Source of the DNA: JBQCHF01 sp051954955
GTDB lineage: Bacteria; Actinomycetota; Actinomycetes; Motilibacterales; Motilibacteraceae
NCBI GenBank assembly: GCA_051954955.1
Contig: JBQCHF010000184.1
Span: 1-64,000 of the forward strand
Direction: 5' to 3'
Length of the DNA stretch: 64,000 bases
Below are positions 24,143 through 32,779 of this stretch, in pieces. The notes beneath the pieces were generated by a model, which was not told the DNA's origin, searched no databases, and worked only from the letters and a program-made list of their open reading frames with translations. Made by a program: the position numbers and the translations under genes. Numbering within the stretch: the stretch's first letter is position 1; every line of letters begins with the position of its first letter.

Positions 24143-25027
24143 TCACCGACCGGCCGCCGCGCCCACGGCGTAGAAGGCGACGGCGGCCGCCGCGGCCACG
24201 TTGAGCGAGTCGACCCCGGCCGCCATCGGGATGCGCACGCGCAGGTCGGCGTCGCGCAGGGTGGCCGGGCGCAGGCCCGGCCCCTCCGCGCCCAGCACCA
24301 GCGCGCAGCGCTCGACGTCGGCCGGAGCCAGCCGGTCCAGCGGGACGGCGTCCTGCGCCGGGGTGAGCGCGAGCACCCGCAGGCCCGCCTCCCGCAGCAG
24401 CTCGCGGTCCCGCGGCCACCGCTCGAACCGGGCCCACGGCACGCTGAAGACCGCGCCCATCGACACCTTCACCGCGCGCCGGTAGAGCGGGTCGGCGGTC
24501 CGGGGCGTGAGCAGCACGGCGTCGACGCCGAGCGCCGCCGCCCCGCGGAAGATCGCGCCCACGTTGGTGTGGTCGTTGACGTCCTCCAGCACCGCCACCC
24601 GCCGGGCCGTCGCCAGCAGCGCGCCGACGTCGGGCAGCGGCAGGCGCCCCATCGACGCCAACGCACCACGGTGGACGGGGTAGCCGGTCACCTGCTCCAG
24701 CAGGGCGGTCGAGCCGAGGTAGACCGGTGCCCGGCAGCCGGCGGCGACGTCGGCCATCACCGGCAGCCACTTCTCCGACAGCAGCATCGAGCGCATCGGG
24801 TAGCCGGCCGCGACCGCGCGGCGGATGACCTTCTCGCCCTCGGCCAGGAACAGCCCCTCGGCCGGTTCGCGCCGCGACCGCAGCTCGACGTCGGTCAGCC
24901 CCACGTAGTCGCGCAGCCGGGGGTCAGCCGGGTCGTCGACGACCACCGGTGCGCCGTGGGCTGCGTCCTCGGTCGCTGGGGCGACCTCTGCTACCTCGGC
25001 GGCAGGGTCCGGGCCGGCTGCGCTCAC
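24143..25027 (-). CDS. SpoU/TrmH family RNA 2'-O-methyltransferase
   Basis: A 294-aa protein. The N-terminal substrate-binding part spans about 30-120 (FLAEGEKVIRRAVAAGYP, SMLLSEKWLP). The SPOUT catalytic domain has all three motifs: motif 1 VLEDVNDHTNVGAIFRGAAA (Asn and Arg), motif 2 ALVLGAEGPGL, and motif 3 IPMAAGVDSLNVAAAAAVAFY with the knotted SAM site. It methylates a ribose in rRNA or tRNA; the target position cannot be told from sequence alone. The start is GTG 25027. It is divergent from the GAF protein gene. Confidence 0.9.
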   Translation of the reverse strand: MSAAGPDPAAEVAEVAPATEDAAHGAPVVVDDPADPRLRDYVGLTDVELRSRREPAEGLFLAEGEKVIRRAVAAGYPMRSMLLSEKWLPVMADVAAGCRAPVYLGSTALLEQVTGYPVHRGALASMGRLPLPDVGALLATARRVAVLEDVNDHTNVGAIFRGAAALGVDAVLLTPRTADPLYRRAVKVSMGAVFSVPWARFERWPRDRELLREAGLRVLALTPAQDAVPLDRLAPADVERCALVLGAEGPGLRPATLRDADLRVRIPMAAGVDSLNVAAAAAVAFYAVGAAAGR

Positions 25028-25104
25028 GCCGTCATCCTCTCGTGCGTCCGGCCGGCCGGGCGGCGCACCCCGTCCTGTCGGACCCCACCCCTACCGTGCC
25101 GGGC

Positions 25105-26133
25105 ATGTCCACGTCCCCGCCCCGCTCGCTGCTCGAGCGCACCCGTCCGCTGCGGTGGGCGGGCGCCGTGCTGCTGGTGCTGCTGGGCACCGCCGCGGTG
25201 GCGCTGGGCTGGGTGCGGGTGTGCACCTCGGGCGCCTGCCGGCCCCCGCAGGCCGGCGACGTCGTCGTGCTGGGCTGGCTCGCGCTGGTGGTGCTGCTGC
25301 TCGCCCCCGACCTGTCCGAGGCCTCCGTCGCCGGGCTGCTCACGCTGAAGACCCGCCTGGGCGCCCAGCAGGACACGATCGATGCCCTGTCCGCGCGCCT
25401 GGCCGCGGTCCAGACCCAGCTCCAGGCCCAGCTGCAGGCCCAGCTCGCCACCAGCACGGCCGTGGGTGGCGGCGCGGTCGTCACCGTCGTGAGCGGCACG
25501 GCGACCGCGGCCTGGGCCCGGGCCGACCTTGACGGGCTGCCGCCGGACGTCGTCCACGCCAGCCGCTACCTCGCCGGGGAGCTGCTCATGGCCCACCTCG
25601 GCGACCTCGGCAGCGGCGTGCTGGAGTCCACCAACCTGCGGCTCTACCTGCCTGGCGAGGACGGCCTGCTCCTGCCCGTGCTCGACCCGCCGCGCCAGCA
25701 CTACGACGACGACGTTTGGCGCCCCGGGCAGGGCGCGGTCGGTCGGGCCTGGTCCTCCGCCGCGCTGGTCGCGGTCACCGGCGGCCAGGTGCAGGCCGAC
25801 GTCGCCGACCTGCCCGAGCGGCGCCGTGCCCGCTACGCGGCGCTGCGCCAGGTGGTGGCCGTGCCGGTGCTCGCCCGGGACGGCACCGCGGTGGGTGTGC
25901 TGAGCGCCTCGAGCCGGGACCTGGAGCCGGACCTGCGCTGCGCCGACGTCGAGGACGAGCTGGTGGCCGCTGCCGAGGTCGCCGCCCGGGTCCTGGTCGA
26001 CCTGCTCGGGTGGGCCACGGACGCCCCCTCCGCCCTCGCCATGTCGCCCCGGCCGACGGGCGAGGTGACCAGCAGCCCGGCGGTGAGCCGGGCCATGAAC
26101 GGAGCCAACCCGATCAGCAGGAGGACACCATGA
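25105..26133 (+). CDS. Membrane-anchored GAF-domain protein
   Basis: A 342-aa protein starting at ATG 25105. Two transmembrane helices (WAGAVLLVLLGTAAVALGWV near 18-38; VVVLGWLALVVLLLAP near 52-68) form a hairpin with a short outer loop holding two Cys (VCTSGAC). A Gln/Ala coiled-coil (TQLQAQLQAQLA) joins this to a C-terminal GAF domain (about 150-305; NLRLYLPGEDGLLLPVLDPP, GAVGRAWSSAALVAVTGG, AVPVLARDGTAVGVLSASS). No output domain is attached. It is probably a sensor that signals through a partner; the 71-aa product of the overlapping gene is the obvious candidate. Confidence 0.75.
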   Translation: MSTSPPRSLLERTRPLRWAGAVLLVLLGTAAVALGWVRVCTSGACRPPQAGDVVVLGWLALVVLLLAPDLSEASVAGLLTLKTRLGAQQDTIDALSARLAAVQTQLQAQLQAQLATSTAVGGGAVVTVVSGTATAAWARADLDGLPPDVVHASRYLAGELLMAHLGDLGSGVLESTNLRLYLPGEDGLLLPVLDPPRQHYDDDVWRPGQGAVGRAWSSAALVAVTGGQVQADVADLPERRRARYAALRQVVAVPVLARDGTAVGVLSASSRDLEPDLRCADVEDELVAAAEVAARVLVDLLGWATDAPSALAMSPRPTGEVTSSPAVSRAMNGANPISRRTP

Positions 26134-26345
26134 ACCGGCAGCCCAGCCTCTCCGGACCGCTCGGTCCCGCCCGCTCCGCCCCGCAGGACGCCGGCCGGCT
26201 CACTGGCGAGGACCGGGCGGGAGCGGTGGCCCGCACCTACGCCCGCGGCACCCGACGCCTGCAGCTGACCGAGAGCCAGCTGCGCTACATCGCGCGCCAG
26301 GAGAGGAGCCGCCAGGAGCTGACGCGTCCGTCGGCAGCCCGGTAG
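26130..26345 (+). CDS. Small basic protein coupled to GAF sensor
   Basis: A 71-aa protein whose ATG overlaps the upstream stop as ATGA, with CAGGAGGA 5 bp before it, so it is translationally coupled. The N-terminal half is disordered and Pro/Gly-rich. The C-terminal half is one probable helix (LQLTESQLRYIARQERSRQEL). It has no Cys and no membrane segment. No family was recognised. The tight coupling suggests it works with the membrane GAF protein, perhaps as its soluble output partner; this is inference only. Confidence 0.65.
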   Translation: MNRQPSLSGPLGPARSAPQDAGRLTGEDRAGAVARTYARGTRRLQLTESQLRYIARQERSRQELTRPSAAR

Positions 26346-26361
26346 GCGCAGGGGTCAGCGG

Positions 26362-26378
26362 CGAGCGGGGGCCGCTCG
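26362..26378. terminator. Short hairpin between convergent genes
   Basis: CGAGCGG (26362-26368) and CCGCTCG (26372-26378) form a 7-bp stem with a GGG loop between the small protein gene and the convergent TauE gene. It could serve as a terminator for either strand. Confidence 0.45.
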
Positions 26379-26412
26379 AGGTGGTGACCGGGCCGGCGGC
26401 TGACCGCTGCGG

Positions 26413-27162
26413 TCAGGCCAGCAGCCGGACCACCGCCACCAGACCGACCACCGCCACCAGGCCGCGCAGGGCCAGCGGGGGCAGCCGCCGGCCCACCTTG
26501 GCCCCCAGGTAGCCGCCGGCGATCGAGCCGAGGGCGATGAGCAGAGCCTGCGTCCACCGCACGTCCGCGACCACCACGAACAGCACTCCGGCCACCAGGT
26601 TCACCAGCCCGGCCAGCACGTTCTTGGCCGCGTTCACCCGCTGCAGGTCGTGGTCGACCAGCGTGCCGAGCAGCGCGATGAGCAGGACCCCTTGCGCCGC
26701 CCCGAAGTAGCCGCCGTAGATCCCAGCGGCCAGGACACCCGCCCGCACGCCCCAGCCGTAGGGGCGCAGGCCGCCGCGGCGCCCTGCCACCCAGCGGGCG
26801 ATCCGCGGCTGCAGCAGGACCAGCACGACCCCCAGCAGCACCAGCACCGGCACGACGGCGTCGAACACGCTGCTGGGCAGCGTGAGCAGGAGCAGGCCGC
26901 CGGTCAGCGCGCCCAGCAGGGAGAACACGCCCAGGTCGAGCAGCCGGGAGCGCTGCCCGGACAGCTCGCGCCGGTAGCCGATGGCCGCGGTGACCGAGCC
27001 GGGGACCAGCCCCACCGTGTTGGTCACGTTGGCGGCCACCGGCGGCAGCCCCACGGCCAGCAGCGTCGGGAAGGTGATCAGGGTGCCGGAGCCGACGACG
27101 GCGTTGATGGTGCCGGCGGCCACCCCGGCGAGCACCACGCCGAGGGCCTGCAGGAGCGTCAC
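26413..27162 (-). CDS. TauE/SafE family permease
   Basis: A 249-aa membrane protein with about eight transmembrane helices and the two repeated family cores. The first holds GVVLAGVAAGTINAVVGSGTLITFPTLLA, the second GVRAGVLAAGIYGGYFGAAQGVLLIALLG. Asn in the NAVVGSG turn and the mirrored GGYFGAAQG motif are typical. The family exports or imports sulfite, sulfonates and other small organic anions. The start is GTG 27162 with no clear ribosome binding site. No sulfur metabolism genes adjoin it, so the substrate stays open. Confidence 0.88.
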   Translation of the reverse strand: MTLLQALGVVLAGVAAGTINAVVGSGTLITFPTLLAVGLPPVAANVTNTVGLVPGSVTAAIGYRRELSGQRSRLLDLGVFSLLGALTGGLLLLTLPSSVFDAVVPVLVLLGVVLVLLQPRIARWVAGRRGGLRPYGWGVRAGVLAAGIYGGYFGAAQGVLLIALLGTLVDHDLQRVNAAKNVLAGLVNLVAGVLFVVVADVRWTQALLIALGSIAGGYLGAKVGRRLPPLALRGLVAVVGLVAVVRLLA

Positions 27163-27245
27163 GGTCGGGTCACCACGCCGGACACGCTATCGACCTCGCC
27201 GTTGCGCACCGCACCGGGCGGCGGGAGCTCGGGCGGGCCACGGGG

Positions 27246-27289
27246 CCGAGGGCCCTCAGCGGTGCAGCCCGAGGGCCCTCAGCGGTGCA
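27246..27289. repeat. Tandem 21-bp repeat at 3' end of MFS gene
   Basis: Two exact copies of a 21-bp unit beginning CCGAGGGCCC and ending CGGTGCA lie at 27246-27266 and 27269-27289, two bases apart. The second copy contains the last codons and the stop of the MFS gene (tca at 27279-27281), so the gene end appears to have been duplicated. Confidence 0.8.
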
Positions 27290-28718
27290 TCGGCGCCGCC
27301 GCCGGCGAGCGCAGATCCACCGCACCCGCCCCGCCCACTCCGCCCTGCTCCCGCAGCGAGCGCTCGATGTCCTCCAGGCTGCGGCCCTTGGTCTCGGGCA
27401 GCCGCCGGGCCAGCACGAAGAAGCCGATCACCCCGAACCCGGCGTAGAGCCAGAACAGGCCGGTGGGCGTGAGCAGCGAGATGGTCGTGAGCACGCTCAG
27501 GGAGATGGCGAAGTCCAGCGTCCAGTGCGTCACCGTCCCGCACGCGGCGGCCTTCCCGCGCACCGCGGTGGGGAAGACCTCGCTGTTGACGAGCCAGATG
27601 GCCAGGCCCAGGCTGCCGGCGAAGGCGGCGATGTAGACGCACAGGCCGACCACCAGCAGCCCCCCGGCCAGCCCCTGCTGGTCCGGCAGCAGGTAGAGCG
27701 CGCCGAGGAAGAGCAGCGCCACCACCACCGCCACGATGCCGCCGAGCAGCAGCGGGCGTCGCCCCACCCGGTCCACCAGCAGCAGCGCGACCACGGTGAC
27801 CAGCACGTTGATCGCGCCGATGCCGACCGAGGCGAGGATGGCTGCCGAGCTGCCGAACCCGGCCTGCTCGAGGATGGTCGGGGCGTAGTAGATGACCGCG
27901 TTCACGCCGACCAGCTGGTTGGTGGCCGCCACCGCCATGCCGAGCACCAGCGCCGGGCGCAGTGCGGGACGCAGCAGGTCGCGGTAGGACAGCTGCTGCT
28001 CGGCCTCGGCCTGCGCCTGGATGTCGCGGACCTCCTCCTCCACCTCGGCCGGACCGCGGGTGCGGGCCAGGGCCGTCCGCGCCTCGTCCTCCCGGCCCCG
28101 CGCCAGCAACCAGCGCGGGCTCTCCACCATCCGGGTCAGCCCGAGCAGCATCACCACGGCCGGGACCGCGGCCAGTCCGAGCATCCAGCGCCAGCCCTGC
28201 AGCGGGGCGAAGGCGTAGCCGACCAGGTAGGACACCAGGATCCCGACGGTGATCATGAGCTGGTTCATCGACACCAGCCGGCCCCGGGTCTCCCGCGGGG
28301 CGATCTCGGCGATGTAGCCGGGCACCACGACCGATGAGGTGCCGATCGCGGTGCCGAGCACGAACCGGGCCAGCACCAGCACCTGCACGTCGGGAGCCAC
28401 GGCGCACACCAGCGCGCCGGCCGCGAACACCGCCGCGGCCACCTGCAGGGTGCGGCGACGGCCCACGGCGTCGACGACGACGCCGCCGACGAGGACGCCC
28501 ACGATGGCACCGAGCAGCAGCGAGGCGACGACCACCTGCTGCAGCAGGTTGGACAGCCCGAACGCGGGCTTGAGGTAGAGCAGGGCCGCCCCGATGACGC
28601 CGGTGTCGTAGCCGAAGAGGAAACCGCCGAGCGCGGCCACCGTCGCGGTGCCGAGCATCGCCCGCGAGCGGCCGCGGCTGGGGACGTCGCGCGTCCCGGC
28701 CGTCGTCCCGGTGGCCAT
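27279..28718 (-). CDS. Sugar porter family MFS transporter
   Basis: A 479-aa, 12-helix transporter of the sugar porter family. Motifs seen: GFLFGYDTGVIGAAL in helix 1, DAVGRRRTLQ after helix 2, GYIAEIAPRETRGRL (the PESPR-region equivalent), VESPRWLLARGREDEA before the central loop, NQLVGVNAVIYYAPTI in helix 7, DRVGRRPLLL, and the closing PETKGRSLEDIE. It probably imports a monosaccharide or polyol with protons. ATG at 28718 is preceded by GGAGG. The stop lies in the second copy of a tandem repeat. Confidence 0.92.
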   Translation of the reverse strand: MATGTTAGTRDVPSRGRSRAMLGTATVAALGGFLFGYDTGVIGAALLYLKPAFGLSNLLQQVVVASLLLGAIVGVLVGGVVVDAVGRRRTLQVAAAVFAAGALVCAVAPDVQVLVLARFVLGTAIGTSSVVVPGYIAEIAPRETRGRLVSMNQLMITVGILVSYLVGYAFAPLQGWRWMLGLAAVPAVVMLLGLTRMVESPRWLLARGREDEARTALARTRGPAEVEEEVRDIQAQAEAEQQLSYRDLLRPALRPALVLGMAVAATNQLVGVNAVIYYAPTILEQAGFGSSAAILASVGIGAINVLVTVVALLLVDRVGRRPLLLGGIVAVVVALLFLGALYLLPDQQGLAGGLLVVGLCVYIAAFAGSLGLAIWLVNSEVFPTAVRGKAAACGTVTHWTLDFAISLSVLTTISLLTPTGLFWLYAGFGVIGFFVLARRLPETKGRSLEDIERSLREQGGVGGAGAVDLRSPAAAPMHR

Positions 28719-28802
28719 GGGTCCTCCCGCCGCCCCGGCCGGCACCCCCGCGCCGTCGGGCACGCAGCGGACTACCCCGACCGGCCCAGACCAACCGCGT
28801 CC

Positions 28803-30305
28803 CTACGGCGCGTCGTCGCCACGGGCGGCCTCCTGCTCGCGCAGCGCGTCCAGGTCGGCGAGCCGGTCGAGCCCGCGCACGGCCTGCACCATCCGGTGGT
28901 TGCGCTCGAACGAGGGGCGGTGCCGGTCCAGGAAGGCCCAGTAGCCGGCGGTGAAGGGGCAGGCCCGCTCCCCCACCCGCACCGTCGGGGAGTAGCGGCA
29001 GCCGCGGCACAGGTCGCTCATCCGGTTGATGTAGGACCCGCCCGAGGCATAGGGCTTGGTGGCCATCGTGCCGCCGTCGGCGTGCTGGCTCATGCCGACC
29101 ACGTTGGGGACCATCACCCAGTCGTAGCCGTCCACGAAGCTGCGGTGGAACCAGTCGGTCACCGCCTGCGGGTCGTAGCCGCGCTGCAGGGCCCAGTTGC
29201 CCAGCACCATCAGCCGCGGGATGTGGTGCACCCATCCGGTGTCGCGCAGGTCCCGCAGCACGGTCGACAGGCACCGGGCCTGCACCGCGTCGGCGTCCAG
29301 CTCGGCGAACCAGCGCGGCAGCGGCTTCGTCGCCCCCAGCGCGTTGCGCCGCCGGTAGTCCTCCCCCAGGTACCAGTACAGGTGCCAGACGTAGTCCCGC
29401 CAGCCGATCAGCTGGCGGACGTAGCCCTCGACCGAGGCCAGCGGCGCGTCCCCGGCGCAGTAGGCGGCCTCGGCCCGCTCCGCGCACTCCAGCGGGTGCA
29501 GCAGCCCCAGGTTCATCGGCGCCGAGAGCAGCGAGTGCGACATGGCCCAGTCGGCGGCGAGCATCGCGTCCTCGTAGGGCCCGAAGGTGGGCAGCCGGTC
29601 CGCCGCGAAGCGCTCGAGCGCGGCCAGCGCCTCGGCGCGGGTGGCGGCGAAGCGGCGCGGCCCGTCCACGCCGACGAAGGACACGTCGCCCTCGCGCTCC
29701 CAGCGGTCCAGGTCGGCGCGCACCTGCTCGTCGACGTCGTCCTCCTGCGGCCACCACGGCTCGGGCACCGGCAGCGTCGAGACCTTCCTGGGCGGGGGCT
29801 GGCGGTTCTCGGCGTCCAGGTTCCAGGTTCCGCCGGTGGGCTCCTCGCCGTCCATCAGCAGGCCGTGCCGGCGCCGGGCCTCGCGGTAGAAGTCCTCCAT
29901 GAGCAGCCGCCGGCTGCCGCGGCCGTCCGCCCAGCGCCGGAAGTCCTCCCGCGAGGTGGCGAACCCGCGCGGGGGCAGCACGCTCACGCGTCCCTCGTCG
30001 GCCAGCCGCCGGACGAACCGGTCCGCGGACCAGGTGGTCGGCGCGCACACCGACAGGTTGTCGGAGACCGCGCGCGGCAGGCCGTCCAACGCCTCGCCGT
30101 AGGTGCGGGCCTGGACCAGGACCGCGCGGTCGCCGAGCTCACGGGCCCGGTGGCGCAGCGCGGAGAGGACCAGGTGCGCCTTCTGCCGGTGGAAGCGCCG
30201 GCGGGCGAACACCGACCGCGCCTCGACGAGCAGCACCGGCTCGTCCTCGGCCGTGTCGTCGAGGAACTCCGGGCCGAGCTGGTCGGCGAACAGCCAACGG
30301 GTCAC
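28803..30305 (-). CDS. Iron-sulfur photolyase/cryptochrome (FeS-BCP, PhrB-like)
   Basis: A 500-aa member of the deoxyribodipyrimidine photolyase-related family (COG3046). The N-terminal alpha/beta domain starts TRWLFADQLGPEFLD. The C-terminal FAD-binding helical domain has SLLSAPMNLGLLHP, YVRQLIGWRDYVWHLYW, HIPRLMVLGNWALQRG and GYDWVMVPNVVGMSQHADGG. Four Cys fit the [4Fe-4S] pattern of PhrB: ARCLS near 345, then CRGC at about 431/434 and ACPF 13 residues later. It repairs (6-4) photoproducts or acts as a light sensor. The GTG at 30305 gives the family's usual start. Confidence 0.92.
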   Translation of the reverse strand: MTRWLFADQLGPEFLDDTAEDEPVLLVEARSVFARRRFHRQKAHLVLSALRHRARELGDRAVLVQARTYGEALDGLPRAVSDNLSVCAPTTWSADRFVRRLADEGRVSVLPPRGFATSREDFRRWADGRGSRRLLMEDFYREARRRHGLLMDGEEPTGGTWNLDAENRQPPPRKVSTLPVPEPWWPQEDDVDEQVRADLDRWEREGDVSFVGVDGPRRFAATRAEALAALERFAADRLPTFGPYEDAMLAADWAMSHSLLSAPMNLGLLHPLECAERAEAAYCAGDAPLASVEGYVRQLIGWRDYVWHLYWYLGEDYRRRNALGATKPLPRWFAELDADAVQARCLSTVLRDLRDTGWVHHIPRLMVLGNWALQRGYDPQAVTDWFHRSFVDGYDWVMVPNVVGMSQHADGGTMATKPYASGGSYINRMSDLCRGCRYSPTVRVGERACPFTAGYWAFLDRHRPSFERNHRMVQAVRGLDRLADLDALREQEAARGDDAP

Positions 30306-30393
30306 CGGCCCACCCTGGTGCAGCGGGGGCGGGGTCGCACCCCGACGGCCGCGGGGCGTCAAGGAGGGTGCCTGCCCGGCCGAGGACTCCAGC

Positions 30394-31539
30394 GTGGGAG
30401 CGCGCTCGGCGGACCGGCGCGGCGGGCGCGCACGGGCGGTCACCGCGCTGCTGCCGCTCGCCCTGACCGCCGGCGCGCTGGCCGGCCCGGTCCCGGTGGC
30501 GCGCGCAGAGTCGGTCGACCAGGCCCGGCGCGCCGCCCAGCAGGCGGCCGCCCAGGTCGACGCGCTGAGCCCGCAGCTGCGGGCTGCGGTGGCCGCCTAC
30601 GACGTCGCCCTGGACGGCCTGGCCCGCAGCACCTCGCGGGCCCTGAGTGCCAGCGCGGAGGCGGACGACGCCCGCCGCTCCCTCGAGTCCGCCGAGGCCG
30701 CGCACCGCGCGCAGGTGCGGGCGCTCTACATGTCCGGCGGCACCGCGGGGCTCGCGGTCACCGTGCTCGAGGCGCAGTCCCCGCACGACCTGCTGCTGCG
30801 GCTGTCCTCGGTGCAGCGGGTGGTGGCCGGCGGCGACGGCCGGGTGCAGCAGGCCCAGCAGCAGGTGGCCGCCCTGAGCGCCGCCGCCACCGGTACCACC
30901 GCCACCGCGGTGGGGACGGTGACCACCGCCCGCGACGTCGAGGAGCAGTACGCGCGGCTGCAGTCGCTGCTGGCCGCGGCCCAGGCCCGGCTGGACCAAC
31001 TGTCCGCCCGGGCCCGCTCGCTGGAGGAGGCCGAGCGGGCCGCGGCCGAGCTGCGCGCGGCCCAGCTGGCCGCCGACCGCTCGATGATGGACCGGGCCGC
31101 CCGGGCCCGGGCCGCGCTGCCGCCGTCGGCCTACCGGGCGCTCTACCAGGCCGCCGCGCCCACCTGCCCCGGCCTGCCGTGGTCGGTCCTGTCCGCGATC
31201 GGTCAGGTGGAGTCCGGGCACGGCCGCAACCCGGGCGTGTCCTCGGCCGGCGCGATGGGCCCCATGCAGTTCCTGCCGGCCACCTTCGCCCGCTACGCCG
31301 TCGACGGCGACCGCGACGGCCGGGCCGACATCCTGTCCCCCGCCGACGCGATCTTCACCGCCGCCCGCTACCTGTGCGCCAACGGCGGCAGCTCACCGGC
31401 CGGGCTGCCCGGCGCGCTCTGGCACTACAACCACGCCCAGTGGTACGTCGTCATGGTGCTGCGGATCGCCGCCCAGCTCGACCCGGCCTCCGTCGCCGGC
31501 GTGCCCGATCCCACCACCCCCGGGCTGCTCCCCAGTTAG
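30394..31539 (+). CDS. Secreted coiled-coil lytic transglycosylase
   Basis: A 381-aa exported cell-wall enzyme. An N-terminal signal peptide (VTALLPLALTAGALAGPVPVARA) is followed by a long coiled-coil (about 35-240; QARRAAQQAAAQVDALS, LQSLLAAAQARLDQLSARARSLEEA). A C-terminal lytic transglycosylase domain holds the catalytic Glu in VLSAIGQVESGHG and the typical AGAMGPMQFLP and ALWHYNHAQWYVVMVL. It cleaves peptidoglycan glycan strands to 1,6-anhydro ends. The start GTG 30394 fits the signal peptide; the strong AAGGAGG at 30361 is too far upstream to serve it. It is divergent from the photolyase gene. Confidence 0.85.
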   Translation: MGARSADRRGGRARAVTALLPLALTAGALAGPVPVARAESVDQARRAAQQAAAQVDALSPQLRAAVAAYDVALDGLARSTSRALSASAEADDARRSLESAEAAHRAQVRALYMSGGTAGLAVTVLEAQSPHDLLLRLSSVQRVVAGGDGRVQQAQQQVAALSAAATGTTATAVGTVTTARDVEEQYARLQSLLAAAQARLDQLSARARSLEEAERAAAELRAAQLAADRSMMDRAARARAALPPSAYRALYQAAAPTCPGLPWSVLSAIGQVESGHGRNPGVSSAGAMGPMQFLPATFARYAVDGDRDGRADILSPADAIFTAARYLCANGGSSPAGLPGALWHYNHAQWYVVMVLRIAAQLDPASVAGVPDPTTPGLLPS

Positions 31540-31544
31540 CCGCC

Positions 31545-31598
31545 GCGGATCTTGATGCACCCGCACCCGGCTGAGCGTGCACTTGCATCAAGATCCGC
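31545..31598. terminator. Long palindrome between convergent genes
   Basis: GCGGATCTTGATGCA (31545-31559) and TGCATCAAGATCCGC (31584-31598) are perfect 15-bp complements with a 24-nt loop that carries its own GCAC/GTGC pair. It starts 5 bp after the transglycosylase stop and precedes the SPFH gene end; likely a bidirectional terminator without T-tract. Confidence 0.75.
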
Positions 31599-31671
31599 AG
31601 GCAGCCGGCCGCACGGGTCGACCCACCGCTCACCCCTCCCGTCACCGGCGCCTTCGAACTGGCGACGGGAC

Positions 31672-32778
31672 TCAGGCGTCGTAGCTGTCCGGCCGATCCG
31701 GCGGCAGAGGTGCCGCGACCGGAGCCTGGTCGACGATCTCCTCCACGCTGGCGGCGTCGACGTGCGGCACCTCGACGTGCTCGACCTCCACCGGCGGCGC
31801 CTGCACCAGGGGCTCGGGGGCGGGACGGCGCCGGGGCGGCGTCGCGTGGGGCTCGGCCCCGTTGGACGACGCCGACGACTCGCCGGCCGCCGCGCCGGCC
31901 ACGTTGCCCAGCACACCGCCGAGGCCCTTGAGGGCGTCGCCGAGCTCGCTGGGCACGATCCACAGCTTGTTCGAGGACCCCTGGGCGATCTGCGGCAGCG
32001 TCTGCAGGTACTGGTAGGCCAGCAGCTTGGGGTCGGGGTCGCCGGCGTGGATGGCGTCGAAGACCTTCTGGATGGCCTGCGCCTCGCCGTCGGCGCGCAG
32101 GATGGCCGCCTGCGCCTCGCCTTCGGCGCGCAGGATCGCGGCCTGCTTCTCGCCCTCGGCGGTGAGCACCTGGCTCTGCTTGACGCCCTCGGCGGTGAGG
32201 ATGGCCGCGCGGCGGTCGCGCTCGGCGCGCATCTGCTTCTCCATCGAGTCGCGCACCGACGGCGGCGGCTCGATCGCCTTGATCTCCACCCGGTTCACCC
32301 GGATGCCCCACTTGCCGGTGGCCTCGTCGAGCACCCCGCGCAGCTGGGCGTTGATGTGGTCGCGCGAGGTGAGCGTCTCCTCCAGGTTGAGGTTGCCGAC
32401 CACGTTGCGCAGCGTGGTGACGGTGAGCTGCTCGACGCCTTGGATGTAGTTGGCGATCTCGTAGGAGGCCGCCTTGGCGTCGGTCACCTGGAAGTAGATG
32501 ACCGTGTCGATGCCCACCACGAGGTTGTCCTCGGTGATCACCGGCTGCGGCGGGAACGAGACGACCTGTTCGCGCAGGTCCAGCAGCGGCCGGAGCCGGT
32601 CGACGAACGGCACCAGCACGGTGAGGCCGGGGTTGAGGGTGCGGTGGTAGCGCCCGAGCCGCTCCACGATGCCCGCGCGGGCCTGCGGGATGATCCGGAC
32701 AGTGCGCGCGAGCGTGATCAGCACCATGAGCACGATCGCGACGAGGACGACGAGGGTGACGATCTGCCCGTCGGACAA
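31672..32778 (-). CDS. SPFH/band 7 (stomatin-like, QmcA-type) membrane protein
   Basis: A 368-aa protein. TTG at 32778 is one base after the NfeD stop, with GAGG 8 bp upstream, so the two are coupled. One N-terminal transmembrane helix (IVTLVVLVAIVLMVLITLA) is followed by the SPFH domain (VRIIPQARAGIVERLGRYHR, NPGLTVLVPFVDR, VVGIDTVIYFQVTD, VVGNLNLEETLTSRDHIN). An EA-rich coiled-coil (TAEGEKQAAILRAEGEAQAA) leads to a disordered acidic/Pro-rich tail. Such proteins oligomerise into membrane microdomain scaffolds and work with NfeD proteins and, in some cases, membrane proteases. Confidence 0.92.
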   Translation of the reverse strand: MSDGQIVTLVVLVAIVLMVLITLARTVRIIPQARAGIVERLGRYHRTLNPGLTVLVPFVDRLRPLLDLREQVVSFPPQPVITEDNLVVGIDTVIYFQVTDAKAASYEIANYIQGVEQLTVTTLRNVVGNLNLEETLTSRDHINAQLRGVLDEATGKWGIRVNRVEIKAIEPPPSVRDSMEKQMRAERDRRAAILTAEGVKQSQVLTAEGEKQAAILRAEGEAQAAILRADGEAQAIQKVFDAIHAGDPDPKLLAYQYLQTLPQIAQGSSNKLWIVPSELGDALKGLGGVLGNVAGAAAGESSASSNGAEPHATPPRRRPAPEPLVQAPPVEVEHVEVPHVDAASVEEIVDQAPVAAPLPPDRPDSYDA

Positions 32779-32779
32779 C

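Noticed and set aside
27256..30048. A 930-codon minus-strand open frame across the MFS and photolyase genes
   Set aside because: It covers two real genes in another frame and reads as low-complexity Arg/Gly/Ala sequence.
30361..30393. Strong AAGGAGG followed by GTG at 30368 as a start for the transglycosylase
   Set aside because: That GTG is out of frame with the protein; the in-frame GTG at 30394 opens a good signal peptide.
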